DNA of 6,685 nt from CAZFLM01 sp964519955 (GTDB lineage Bacteria; Armatimonadota; Chthonomonadetes; Chthonomonadales; CAJBBX01): assembly GCA_964519955.1 (NCBI GenBank), contig CAZFLM010000157.1:1-6685 (forward strand). The letters run 5' to 3'. How positions within the stretch are numbered: the stretch's first letter is position 1; every line of letters starts with the position of its first letter. Made by a program: the position numbers and the translations under genes. Positions 1 through 6,175 of the stretch are shown here, one piece after another. The notes under the pieces are model-generated. The model was given only the letters and a program-made list of their open reading frames with translations. It was not told where the DNA came from and did no database searches.

Positions 1-18
1 TGGCATGACATACAATAT

Positions 19-48
19 CGCGATGAGTGGCCGTCCTTTTTCATCGCG
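19..48 (+). promoter_or_regulatory. Leader hairpin and possible -10 before the pilin-like gene
   Basis: An 8-base perfect inverted repeat, CGCGATGA (19-26) and TCATCGCG (41-48), encloses a 14-base loop and ends 8 bases before the ATG at 57. TACAAT at 11-16 resembles a -10 box, which would place the transcript start near the left arm; its -35 would lie outside the window. No normal Shine-Dalgarno is seen, because the only AGG (54-56) touches the start codon. The hairpin could affect translation of the pilin-like gene, or be the end of an upstream transcript running into the TTTT at 37-41. Both readings are inference. Confidence 0.35.
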
Positions 49-56
49 CTTCTAGG

Positions 57-926
57 ATGAAGCGCGGATTCACACTCATCGAGTTACTCGTCGTGATCGC
101 GATCATCGCGATCCTAGCGGCGATCCTGTTTCCGGTCTTCGCCCAGGCCCGCGAGCAGGCGCGGAAGGCCAGTTGCACCTCCAACCTGAAGCAGCTCGAC
201 CTCGCCGTCCAGATGTACGTGCAGGACTACGACGAGGTGATGCCGTCGAGCAGCTCGAACGGCATGGTCGGCGAGCCCACGTACTTGTGCCAGCCCTACA
301 TCAAGAACTACCAGATCCTGTTCTGCCCGGACCGCAACCTCGCGGTGCCGATGACCGGCAACAACGCATGCGGGGGCATCGACAACCCGAACTGCGAGAG
401 GAAGTGGTACGGCTACGGCTGGAACGTGGGATCGGGGTTCCCTGGCGGGTACACGGGCTACTGGACGGACGGCCTGTTCTCGTCCTGGAACCTGGGCGTC
501 CCGTACTCCTACACGAGCCCGGGCGGTGTCGTCTATGCCGGAACTTGCGCGCAGGGAGTAGGACGTGCGCTGGCGGACATCGCCTCGCCGGCCATGATGT
601 TCATGATGGCCGACACCGGCGACACGCCGCGCTCCAGCATGAGCCACAAGCGGATGTCGGCCTGCGTTGCCCCGACGGTCGGCGACATCATGCCCCGCCA
701 CTCGGGTGGCAACACGTTCTGCTTTGTGGACGGCCATGTGAAGTACATCAAGTACGACAACTCGCCGTACCACAACGACTACAACCCGAGCAATGCGGGC
801 ACCGGCGGCCCCAACGGGACGACGTGCTACGAAGAGAAGATCGTGCCCGATCCGTGCATGTGGAACAACGCCTACGACGGCAGCAATGGCAATTCGAGCA
901 CAACATTCCACTGCGCTGGGCTGTAG
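57..926 (+). CDS. DUF1559-type prepilin-like protein (type II secretion/pseudopilin N-terminus, H-X9-DG C-terminal motif)
   Basis: The gene encodes 289 residues. The start at 57 was chosen because it gives a textbook type III signal: MKRG, then FTLIE, with prepilin peptidase cleavage expected between G4 and F5 and the conserved Glu at mature position 5 (E9). One hydrophobic helix covers about residues 5-28. Next come FPVFAQAREQARKASC and SNLKQLDLAVQMYVQDYDE, the conserved DUF1559 stalk segment in the form typical of Armatimonadota. The H-X9-DG signature is seen at H215 and D225-G226 (HSGGNTFCFVDG). A further 63 residues follow, rich in Gly, Asn and Cys. At least ten cysteines suggest disulfides in an exported domain. 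The family is probably membrane-anchored or surface-assembled through a type II/IV-pilus-like system; its function is poorly known and genomes often carry many copies. An alternative in-frame GTG at 27 would add ten residues before the signal and is unlikely. Family assignment is secure; role is not. Confidence 0.9.
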   Translation: MKRGFTLIELLVVIAIIAILAAILFPVFAQAREQARKASCTSNLKQLDLAVQMYVQDYDEVMPSSSSNGMVGEPTYLCQPYIKNYQILFCPDRNLAVPMTGNNACGGIDNPNCERKWYGYGWNVGSGFPGGYTGYWTDGLFSSWNLGVPYSYTSPGGVVYAGTCAQGVGRALADIASPAMMFMMADTGDTPRSSMSHKRMSACVAPTVGDIMPRHSGGNTFCFVDGHVKYIKYDNSPYHNDYNPSNAGTGGPNGTTCYEEKIVPDPCMWNNAYDGSNGNSSTTFHCAGL

Positions 927-967
927 GTCAGGGGATGCGTGCGCCACTTGAGCGCATGGCGGGTACG

Positions 968-1000
968 GAACCGGGCGCTGCCCCAAGCGGCGCCCGGTTC
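968..1000 (+). terminator. Hairpin after the pilin-like gene, possible terminator without U-tract
   Basis: GAACCGGGCGC (968-978) pairs perfectly with GCGCCCGGTTC (990-1000). The stem extends inward by one G-T and one G-C pair around the loop CCCCAAG (981-987). It begins 41 bases after the stop codon of the pilin-like gene. No T-run follows (GGTTCGCGGG), so it may be a Rho-dependent pause site or a 3'-end stabiliser rather than a classical intrinsic terminator. Confidence 0.55.
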
Positions 1001-1461
1001 GGTTCGCGGGCACTGGCGGCGCTCGATGGGGGTGGGCAGGCTCGAGCCGCGAGGCACCGGCGCGACTGGCTACCCCTTGATGCCCGTCATCGTCATCGGA
1101 GGCACAAACAGAAGGTCCGCTCAGCGCACCAAGCCTGAGCTCAGATGCGGCGCGCGCGCTGGTGAGGCGGGCTGCGCGGGCGCGAGTGGCGACCAAGCCG
1201 CATCTCGACGGGGCGCCGGGCGACACCGGCTCGCGGCCTAGCCAAAGCGGACAGACCGACAGCTAGGGAGGCGCTCATCGGGGCGCCCTTCTCGATGTGA
1301 ACCAGGCCGTACGCGTCCCTGACCTCTGGCTTGGCCTGCGGTGACCCGAACTCGCGCCTAAGCTTGTGTGCTGCGAGGCGGCACTCCCGGTGGTGAGCCG
1401 GCGGCTCTGGCATGTCGAGCTAGCAAAGAACCGTAACTCCGCGCGATCAACTTCGTGGTGG
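1001..1461. other. Region without a convincing gene
   Basis: No frame gives a recognisable protein with a supported start. The best open stretch runs on the minus strand through roughly 1270-1400. It contains the peptide KLRREFGSPQAKPEVRD followed by AYGLVHIEKGAPM, and its third codon positions are reasonably GC-rich. It has no known motif, no Shine-Dalgarno and no clear start, so it could be a remnant of a decayed gene. A 9-base inverted repeat (1143-1151 and 1197-1205) lies 45 bases apart, which is close to chance in such GC-rich DNA. No tRNA or recognisable riboswitch was seen. The intrinsic terminator immediately downstream implies that some plus-strand transcript passes through this region. 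Confidence 0.4.
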
Positions 1462-1500
1462 GCGGACATGAGTCTCGGACTCATGTCCGCTTTGCGTTTG
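1462..1500 (+). terminator. Strong intrinsic terminator
   Basis: GCGGACATGAGTC (1462-1474) and GACTCATGTCCGC (1478-1490) form a perfect 13-base-pair stem with a three-base TCG loop. It is followed directly by the T-rich TTTGCGTTTG (1491-1500), so the geometry fits Rho-independent termination on the plus strand. The minus-strand continuation is not T-rich. It lies 535 bases after the pilin-like gene, and no recognised gene separates the two. It also insulates the recombinase from upstream transcription. A role as a recombinase-binding inverted repeat is an alternative. Confidence 0.75.
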
Positions 1501-1515
1501 TCATGGCCGTATGGA

Positions 1516-1542
1516 CCCGCGCACGCGGGCCCGATCAGGGCC
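1516..1542 (+). repeat. Two short adjacent hairpins upstream of the recombinase
   Basis: CCCGC/GCGGG (1516-1520 and 1525-1529, loop GCAC) is followed by GGCCC/GGGCC (1528-1532 and 1538-1542, loop GATCA). The arms overlap by two bases, so only one can form fully at a time. They lie 140-167 bases before the recombinase start. The stems are short and may have no function, but a leader structure or mutually exclusive fold is possible. Confidence 0.2.
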
Positions 1543-1670
1543 TATGAGCCACCTCTTTCCCCGCACAAGCACCTGACTCCACGCCCACAAACACGCTGGC
1601 TCCGAAAAAGGTGTTGGGTATGCCCCAAAACCGCCCCGATTACCCTCCGCCGGCCCAAGAGTGCGCCGGC

Positions 1671-1674
1671 AGGA
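1671..1674 (+). promoter_or_regulatory. Ribosome binding site of the recombinase, decides start
   Basis: AGGA lies 8 bases before the ATG at 1683, a standard spacing. An in-frame ATG at 1620 also has AAGG about 8 bases upstream. However, the 21 residues it would add (MPQNRPDYPPPAQECAGRKNE) look unlike a recombinase N-terminus. A GCCGGC (1649-1654) and GCCGGC (1665-1670) pair can fold just upstream of this site. Confidence 0.55.
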
Positions 1675-1682
1675 AAAACGAA

Positions 1683-2705
1683 ATGAGATACGCAAAGGCG
1701 AAGGTGCAGTTCCTTGAGGACCTCCGATTGAGCGGCGCCGCCAAGACGACGGTAATCACATACCAGAGCTGGCTGAACAGGTACGAGAGGTATGTGGCCG
1801 ATCACGGGTACCACGACGCCGAAGTCACGGAGGCATTTGGTGTGAGCCTCCTGCGCGAGTACCGCAAGTCCCTGAACCATTTGGCGAACAAGACAATCTG
1901 GTCTGCGTTCCACCTCCTGCGCAGTCTCGGCGATGTCCTGGCCGAGAGCGGCGCCATCAATCGCAACACAGCCAAGTCAGTTCCGATGCCGGAGAAGAAG
2001 TCACCTCCGCGCGAGTTGGTGTCAGACGCACACATCAAGGCGCTGGTCGGAGCGGTCAACCGACTGCGCGCGCCCCGCGATGTAGCATTCATGAGGGCGT
2101 TGCTATACACACTCCTCTTCACGGGAGTCCGCGCCACTGAGCTGGTCAGCATCCGTCTCCGCGACCTCAACCGTGAGGAGCAGACGCTGAACATCCGTGG
2201 GAAGGGCAACAAGTGGCGCGAGCTGTCTCCACCGCACGAGTTCTGGACAGCCATCGCCGCGTGGCTGCGCGAGCGAACACTGATGGGCTGCTCGCATGAG
2301 TGGCTGTTCGCTCAGGACCGCGGGCGGGGCATATCGGACGAGGGCCTCCGGGACTACCTTGAGGAGCTGAAGGCGCTCGCCGACCCAAAGGACGAGGACC
2401 ACATCAAGCCGCACGCTTTGCGCCACTGGTTCGCCCGCAACATGCATCGCAACGGCGCAACGGTTCCGGCTGTTCAGGCGGCCCTTGGCCACTCGAACCC
2501 AATCACCACGTTCATCTACTTGGGGCTCAACAAGCCGGATACCCGCCAGATGCGGCGGTTCGCATCCCTACCAGCACTCACGATGGAAGAGGCAATCGAT
2601 GCCGAGTGTGCCGTGATCCATGCCTCAGATGAGCGTGCCAGCAACGGCACCGCCAAGCCAGAACGCTCGATCGCACCACGCCCTCGCCGGATCGCCGTGC
2701 GGTAA
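1683..2705 (+). CDS. Tyrosine recombinase / phage-type integrase (XerC/D-like)
   Basis: The protein has 340 residues. It would break and rejoin DNA through a covalent 3'-phosphotyrosine intermediate. An N-terminal SAM-like core-binding domain covers about residues 4-100 (FLEDLRLSGAAKTTVITYQS onwards) and the catalytic domain about 113-290. All catalytic residues are visible: Arg150 in TGVRATEL, the beta-hairpin Lys174 in RGKGNK, His244 and Arg247 in HALRHWF, His270 in LGHSN, and nucleophile Tyr279 in TTFIYLGL. About 50 residues follow the catalytic core, ending in a basic tail (PRPRRIAVR), longer than the usual Xer C-terminus. It lacks the extra helix motif typical of integron integrases, and no attC-like sites are seen. 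Codon use looks somewhat less GC3-biased than in neighbouring genes. There is no excisionase, phage gene or tRNA beside it. It may be a solo recombinase, a relic of an integrated element, or a second Xer-like enzyme. The fold and activity class are certain; the substrate is unknown. Confidence 0.93.
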   Translation: MRYAKAKVQFLEDLRLSGAAKTTVITYQSWLNRYERYVADHGYHDAEVTEAFGVSLLREYRKSLNHLANKTIWSAFHLLRSLGDVLAESGAINRNTAKSVPMPEKKSPPRELVSDAHIKALVGAVNRLRAPRDVAFMRALLYTLLFTGVRATELVSIRLRDLNREEQTLNIRGKGNKWRELSPPHEFWTAIAAWLRERTLMGCSHEWLFAQDRGRGISDEGLRDYLEELKALADPKDEDHIKPHALRHWFARNMHRNGATVPAVQAALGHSNPITTFIYLGLNKPDTRQMRRFASLPALTMEEAIDAECAVIHASDERASNGTAKPERSIAPRPRRIAVR

Positions 2706-2716
2706 CACGCGCCGCG

Positions 2717-2760
2717 CTGCCCACTGATGCCACGGGCTCGCACCGGGCATCAGTGGGCAG
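2717..2760. repeat. Perfect 15-bp inverted repeat downstream of the recombinase
   Basis: CTGCCCACTGATGCC (2717-2731) pairs exactly with GGCATCAGTGGGCAG (2746-2760). A further CGG/CCG pairing inside (2733-2735 with 2743-2745, register shift of one) leaves a 7-base loop. It begins 12 bases after the recombinase stop and sits between convergent genes, so it could end transcription in both directions, although neither side has a T-run. Because an equally regular inverted repeat lies on the other side of the recombinase, it may instead be a recombination or binding site. Confidence 0.6.
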
Positions 2761-2761
2761 G

Positions 2762-2784
2762 CCCAGCCCGGCCTGAGGGCTGGG
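2762..2784. repeat. Second hairpin with an alternative fold
   Basis: CCCAGCCC (2762-2769) and GGGCTGGG (2777-2784) form an 8-base-pair stem around GGCCTGA. Part of it can instead pair as CAGGCC (2759-2764) with GGCCTG (2770-2775), which would borrow the last bases of the preceding 15-bp hairpin. The two structures together form a compact folded zone between the convergent recombinase and glycosidase genes. The rest of the gap to 2935 shows no gene. Confidence 0.4.
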
Positions 2785-2935
2785 TCGCTGCGACGCCGTC
2801 GAGGGACTCGTCGCGATTGCCCACCACCTGGTGACACTGCCGGGCCGACCTCCAGCATCCGATGGTGCCCGCCTTTGCCATGTCAGGTTCCCCCTGCTCG
2901 GATGCCCTCCGCAGTCCACCAACAGCGCTGGCGCC

Positions 2936-5221
2936 TTAATCCACCAGCAAGGCCCAGTCGAACGCGTCTGGCGCCTCGACCTCGGCTCTGGCGCCAGCCT
3001 GGACCACAAAGGCCGCGCCGAATCGCCCGTCTCGTGTGCTGTACCATCGCGCCCGCCGCTCCCCGGTCATCCGCGATAGGTCGAGCACCGCGCGCCCTCC
3101 GTGAGGTAGGTAAGCCGCCATCTGAGCGATCGAGGCCATCGCGTATGCCGTGCCGGACCTTACGAGGGCATCGTCCGGCGTCATCTCCCAGGGCGCGATG
3201 CGCTTCATGAACGCGGCCGCGAAGTCGATCTGTCTGTGCAGGGCTAGCCGCGGGTCCTTGTACGGCTTTCCGATCCTGTACTCCAGAGCATCGTCCATAT
3301 AGGTGAAGTGGCCGCCGCTGACCAACGCGGTCCACATGGCGGCGCGGACCTCGTCGTCGCTCTTGTTGATCGTCCAGTCGGTGTCGAAGATGAGCGGTTG
3401 GCGAAGGTTACGGCGGGCCAGCATACCTCGTCGCACGAGCGCCGGTTCCCATCTCTGCACCACGTCGCTGTGCAACGGCAGGTCGCGGCGCATCGTGAGG
3501 TGCTCGCGGGGCATGGACTTCTCGATGTCGTTGATGTAGTCGCAGAGCGCCAGTTCCCACTCGGCGCTGTAGTAGTTCTCATTGGCGATCTCGTAGCGCA
3601 CGTTGTCGAAGGCGTTGGTCGTCTCGACGATCTTGCGCACGAGGGCTTTCTGGTACTCCATCGCGCCGGGGTTCCGGAGTGAGCAGAAGCCGTTCGCGCC
3701 GTCGATACCGGTACCTGTATGGGCCGGATCGCCGTCGACGCCGTTGATGTTGTTGTCGCGCTGGAAGGCGTGGATCTTCCAGAGCTCGGCGTGCTTCAGC
3801 ATCCATGCGTCCATCGCGATGAGCTGCAGTTGGATGCCGCGCTGCCGGGCGGCGCGGCAGAAGTCCGTGAGGCGGTCGAAGAAGGCGGGATTGAACCGCG
3901 CCAGATCGTACTTCGGCCGGCCGTCGTTGGCCAGGCCGGGGCCAGGTCGAAGGAACGGTTCCACGTGACGTGCCGGGATGGGGTCGGTCGTGATCTCCTC
4001 GCATCCCCACCACAGCCAGACTCGCGCCGTGTTCAGCCCTCGCGAGTGCAGACTGTCAAGGGCACGCACGTAGTCGAAGTTCACGTCGGAGAAGGTACCC
4101 CAGGTATAGTCGCCAACCAGCACAACAGGACGCCCGCGGGCGTCCTGGAAGTAGTACGGGTTGCTGGGCAAGACCGACAGCGCTCCGCTGCCCCTCGCTG
4201 GCGCAGCTACCGCATGTTCGGGACGCAGACTGCCCTCGACGAACCGCCGTTCCTCGGCGTCCAGCTGATCGAACAGAGCGGCATGGCGCAGATCGAAGCA
4301 CCTCCAGGGGCGTCTGTCTTCGGATCGGCGCGTGTCGCCGTTGTGGAAGCACCACCCCGCCGCGCCGCCGGCCCTCGCGCCCTGCAGGTCCGCGGCGAAG
4401 TCCTCCGCCCGCGGCTCCCAGTCGCTGTAGCCGCGTCGGAACGGCTCCTGGTACTGAATGGGGGCGACGCGACTAATCCGGTCCATTGTGGCAATGCACT
4501 GGCGGGTCTGCTGCTCGGTCTGCGCCGGTGAGCCCGCCTGGCGGGGCCGGTGCGGCGCGACGAAATCCAGATGCGCGTCCACCAGCGCCTCGCGGACGTA
4601 CCGGTCGTCCAGATCGTGTCCGCCGAACGAGGCTGTGACGAGGAGTTCGGGAGACAGGCTGCGGGCGAGTTCGCGGAGTTCGCGGAGTTCCTCGGTGGAG
4701 ACGTAGCGCATGTCGCGCACGTCGCGTTCGTTGGCCAGGTCGAGGTACCAGTTGCGGTGCCCGGCCAGCGCTTCGATCACGCTGCGCACAGCAGTGCGAT
4801 GGGCGGCCATATCGGGTATGCCGCCGCCGGCGGCGGAGCGGCCACGCGACAGCGTGACGTCGACAACGAGGCCGTGGCGGTCGCACTCGGTCACAAGATG
4901 CTTGAGGCGACCCATATAGGGCGCGCGCGGCCGTCCTGCCGCATCCAATGCGCTCACGTCGTCGCCGCGATAGCTCCAGGTGGCCCACACGCGCAGCCAG
5001 TTGATGCCATGCCGCTGCATCGCGTCGAGGTCGCGCTTCAGCACGGCATCGGGCGCGCCCAGCCCGCCGTAGTAGCTGATCCCCAGCAGGAAGGCCGGTC
5101 TGCCGTTGATGGTGAAGCGGCTGCCGGCCGCCCCTAGAGTGGTCCCAAACGCATCATTGCTTGCGCCGAATAGCGCAGCCGCCGCGAGGAACACGATCGC
5201 AACCATCAGGTGGCGTCTCAC
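2936..5221 (-). CDS. Secreted tandem two-barrel glycoside hydrolase-like protein with C-terminal beta domain
   Basis: The protein has 761 residues from a GTG start, chosen because AGGAGG lies 7 bases upstream and translation then begins with a Sec signal: VRRHL, a hydrophobic core to about residue 20, and likely cleavage near 26. Barrel 1 (about 35-320) opens with INGRPAFLLGISYYGG. It has the clan GH-A pattern of acid/base Glu165 in YLDLANERD and a candidate nucleophile, Glu259, in IQYQEPFRRG, then WCFHNGDTR at strand 8. Barrel 2 (about 352-675) opens in parallel with PYYFQDARGRPVVLVGDYTW. It carries Glu548 in YEIANENYY, but the expected nucleophile strand reads PLIFDTDWT (Asp613, Asp615), then GGHFTYMDD. 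The last 80 residues (YLPHGGRAVLDLSRMTGERRARWY ending AFDWALLVD, joined from separate stretches) resemble the putative collagen-binding C-terminal domain found after DUF4038/GH140-like barrels. It probably acts outside the cytoplasm on polysaccharide or glycoprotein. The substrate cannot be told. No operon partner is visible. Confidence 0.82.
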   Translation of the reverse strand: MRRHLMVAIVFLAAAALFGASNDAFGTTLGAAGSRFTINGRPAFLLGISYYGGLGAPDAVLKRDLDAMQRHGINWLRVWATWSYRGDDVSALDAAGRPRAPYMGRLKHLVTECDRHGLVVDVTLSRGRSAAGGGIPDMAAHRTAVRSVIEALAGHRNWYLDLANERDVRDMRYVSTEELRELRELARSLSPELLVTASFGGHDLDDRYVREALVDAHLDFVAPHRPRQAGSPAQTEQQTRQCIATMDRISRVAPIQYQEPFRRGYSDWEPRAEDFAADLQGARAGGAAGWCFHNGDTRRSEDRRPWRCFDLRHAALFDQLDAEERRFVEGSLRPEHAVAAPARGSGALSVLPSNPYYFQDARGRPVVLVGDYTWGTFSDVNFDYVRALDSLHSRGLNTARVWLWWGCEEITTDPIPARHVEPFLRPGPGLANDGRPKYDLARFNPAFFDRLTDFCRAARQRGIQLQLIAMDAWMLKHAELWKIHAFQRDNNINGVDGDPAHTGTGIDGANGFCSLRNPGAMEYQKALVRKIVETTNAFDNVRYEIANENYYSAEWELALCDYINDIEKSMPREHLTMRRDLPLHSDVVQRWEPALVRRGMLARRNLRQPLIFDTDWTINKSDDEVRAAMWTALVSGGHFTYMDDALEYRIGKPYKDPRLALHRQIDFAAAFMKRIAPWEMTPDDALVRSGTAYAMASIAQMAAYLPHGGRAVLDLSRMTGERRARWYSTRDGRFGAAFVVQAGARAEVEAPDAFDWALLVD

Positions 5222-5228
5222 CGATGCA

Positions 5229-5234
5229 CCTCCT
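5229..5234 (-). promoter_or_regulatory. Ribosome binding site fixing the GTG start of the glycosidase gene
   Basis: On the minus strand AGGAGG precedes GTG at 5221 by 7 bases, within the longer purine run AGAAGAGGAGG. The nearest in-frame ATG (5206) would be 22 bases away and would remove the basic n-region (VRRHL) of the signal peptide. The open frame continues upstream to 5410, but that part has no signal-like or domain-like content and is treated as leader. Confidence 0.8.
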
Positions 5235-5438
5235 CTTCTATCCGGTCCGGCATGCAGCACATGCGCAGCCGTCGAGCCGCCGGGCCGGCACCAGGCGTGT
5301 CGGGCGATGCCAACTGACCTGCCGACGAGCCGCCGCATCCAGTTGCAGTCCTGGCGGAGGCGCTGGGTCAGTCGCTTGCGTTGGCTACCCACTGAGCGTA
5401 CCAGAGGCAAGAGCCACCGAGGGATGCGTCAGTCCGGC

Positions 5439-5721
5439 TCAACTGGACATCGGCGCTGTCCCGCAGCACTTCCCGCCACCCGGTGTTGGCTCTGTCAGGC
5501 ATCCAATGCGTCCGCACAGACCCTCAATCCTCGTCAACTCCGCCGCGACGGCGTCCTGTCCCTCGGCCTGCAGTTGCTTGGCGCGCTCCATGCCGCTCTG
5601 AGCCGCCTCCAGCACCTCCTTCAGATGCCCATTGCACCAGCGCCTGCCCGGACTCGTCTGCCAGGCCGCTCAACTCAGCCGTCAACGCGTCCCAGTCGCG
5701 GGTGCTATGCTCCCGCCTCAC
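5439..5721 (-). pseudogene. Frameshifted small gene after padR, helical protein with cysteine tail
   Basis: I do not recognise a family. Coding character switches frame in the middle. From a GTG at 5721, VRREHSTRDWDALTAELSG and then LADESGQALVQ reads in one frame. From 5630, GHLKEVLEAAQSGMERAKQL, QAEGQDAVAAELTRIEGLCG and RIGCLTEPTPGGGKCCG read in the next, ending with TGA at 5439-5441. Both halves have GC-rich third positions and amphipathic helix patterns, whereas the alternatives become Gly/Arg shadow peptide or hit stops. Removing one base, the T opposite position 5631 in CAATGGGC, gives GTG CAA GGG CAT and a continuous 93-residue protein. The total length, 283 bases, is one more than a multiple of three, as that model requires. 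The tail has four cysteines (LCG, IGC, KCCG), possibly metal-binding. It overlaps the end of the PadR gene by 17 bases, so it is probably co-transcribed. It may be true decay, programmed shifting or a sequencing error. Confidence 0.6.
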
Positions 5722-6094
5722 GCGCGTCGGCCACAAACCGCGCCATCGACGCCGCCAACTGGTCCAGCACGACCATCCACTCGCCGAGGTGCTTCTCGCC
5801 TTCGGGAGTCAGGGAGTAGAGATGACGCGCGGGGCCGCTGCCGGACACGTCCCATTCCGAGGTCACGCAGCCGTTGGCCTCCAGTGCGCTGAGCACGCGG
5901 TACAGGGCGGCACGCTCGATACGCGAGTCCGTGAGCGCGTGTTCCTGCAGCGCCTTCGCCAGGTCGTAGCCATATGCCCTCCCCTTCAGCTTCAGTTGGT
6001 ACAGCACGACGGGCTCGACGAAGCGGTACAGGTTGCCCATCGAGCAGGAGCACGGCCTCTCGTGCCCGTGGCGATGACACATTCCCCTCGGCAT
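5705..6094 (-). CDS. PadR-family transcriptional regulator with Cys/His-rich N-terminal extension
   Basis: The protein has 129 residues and is a winged-helix DNA-binding repressor of the PadR type. The HTH region runs from about residue 28 (PVVLYQLKLKGRAYGYDLAK) through the recognition helix IERAALYRVLSALEANG (59-75). The wing is VTSEWDVSGSGPARHLYSLT (77-96), and a C-terminal dimerisation helix covers about 97-121. Before the HTH is a short segment with Cys6, His7, His9, His11, Cys15 and Cys17 (MCHRHGHERPCSCSMGNLYRF). Such a cluster could bind a metal or Fe-S centre and make DNA binding responsive to it; that is inference. PadR proteins with similar PCSC-type leaders occur beside NifX/DUF5320 genes, as here. 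ATG 6094 is preferred because it keeps the cluster, although its Shine-Dalgarno is weak (GGTG at 7 bases, AAGGA at about 12). ATG 6082 is possible. The gene diverges from the NifX-like gene and overlaps the small broken gene downstream. Confidence 0.88.
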   Translation of the reverse strand: MPRGMCHRHGHERPCSCSMGNLYRFVEPVVLYQLKLKGRAYGYDLAKALQEHALTDSRIERAALYRVLSALEANGCVTSEWDVSGSGPARHLYSLTPEGEKHLGEWMVVLDQLAASMARFVADAREAGA

Positions 6095-6146
6095 CGCGTC
6101 ACACCATTCCTTTCCGGCCGACTTCCGACAAGTCGCGGCGTTTCAC

Positions 6147-6175
6147 TTGACACATTATAGACTCATGCGTATACT
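6147..6175 (+). promoter_or_regulatory. Sigma70-type promoter for the NifX-like operon
   Basis: TTGACA (6147-6152), a perfect -35, and TATACT (6170-6175), five of six for the -10, are separated by exactly 17 bases. Transcription should begin near 6182, leaving a leader of about 61 bases before the ATG at 6243. The palindrome GTATAC (6169-6174) lies over the -10. The element lies on top of an opposing promoter for the PadR gene. Confidence 0.8.

Noticed and set aside
90..118. Repeated GATCGCGATC-like palindromes in the pilin-like gene
   Set aside because: They arise from Ile/Ala codons of the hydrophobic prepilin helix.
1143..1205. 9-base inverted repeat with 45-base spacing
   Set aside because: A pair of this size and distance is near chance expectation in GC-rich DNA and no further structure supports it.
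114..1226. Long minus-strand open frame opposite the pilin-like gene
   Set aside because: Its peptide is Ala/Arg/Val/His-rich shadow sequence with no motif; the plus strand carries the clear DUF1559 protein.
1683..2705. Integron integrase reading of the recombinase
   Set aside because: No integron-specific insertion is visible and no attC-like RYYYAAC/GTTRRRY pairs or cassette genes flank it.
2855..2905. 8-base inverted repeat GCATCCGA / TCGGATGC after the glycosidase gene
   Set aside because: The 35-base loop and absence of a T-run make a terminator unlikely; it may be chance.
3719..4531. 270-residue plus-strand open frame
   Set aside because: It lies wholly inside the glycosidase gene, is antisense to its conserved motifs and has no recognisable domain; it is a product of GC-rich codon positions.
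4667..4690. Tandem 9-base repeat GAGTTCGCG
   Set aside because: It encodes the helical ELRELREL segment of the glycosidase; two and a half copies in frame need no other explanation.
4821..4836. GC-only palindrome of CCG/CGG triplets
   Set aside because: It simply encodes an Ala/Gly run (AAGGG) within the glycosidase gene.
5106..5819. 237-residue plus-strand open frame across the glycosidase/padR gap
   Set aside because: Composition is low-complexity Ser/Arg/Pro/Ala and it runs antisense to the PadR tail and the frameshifted small gene, which have better coding character.
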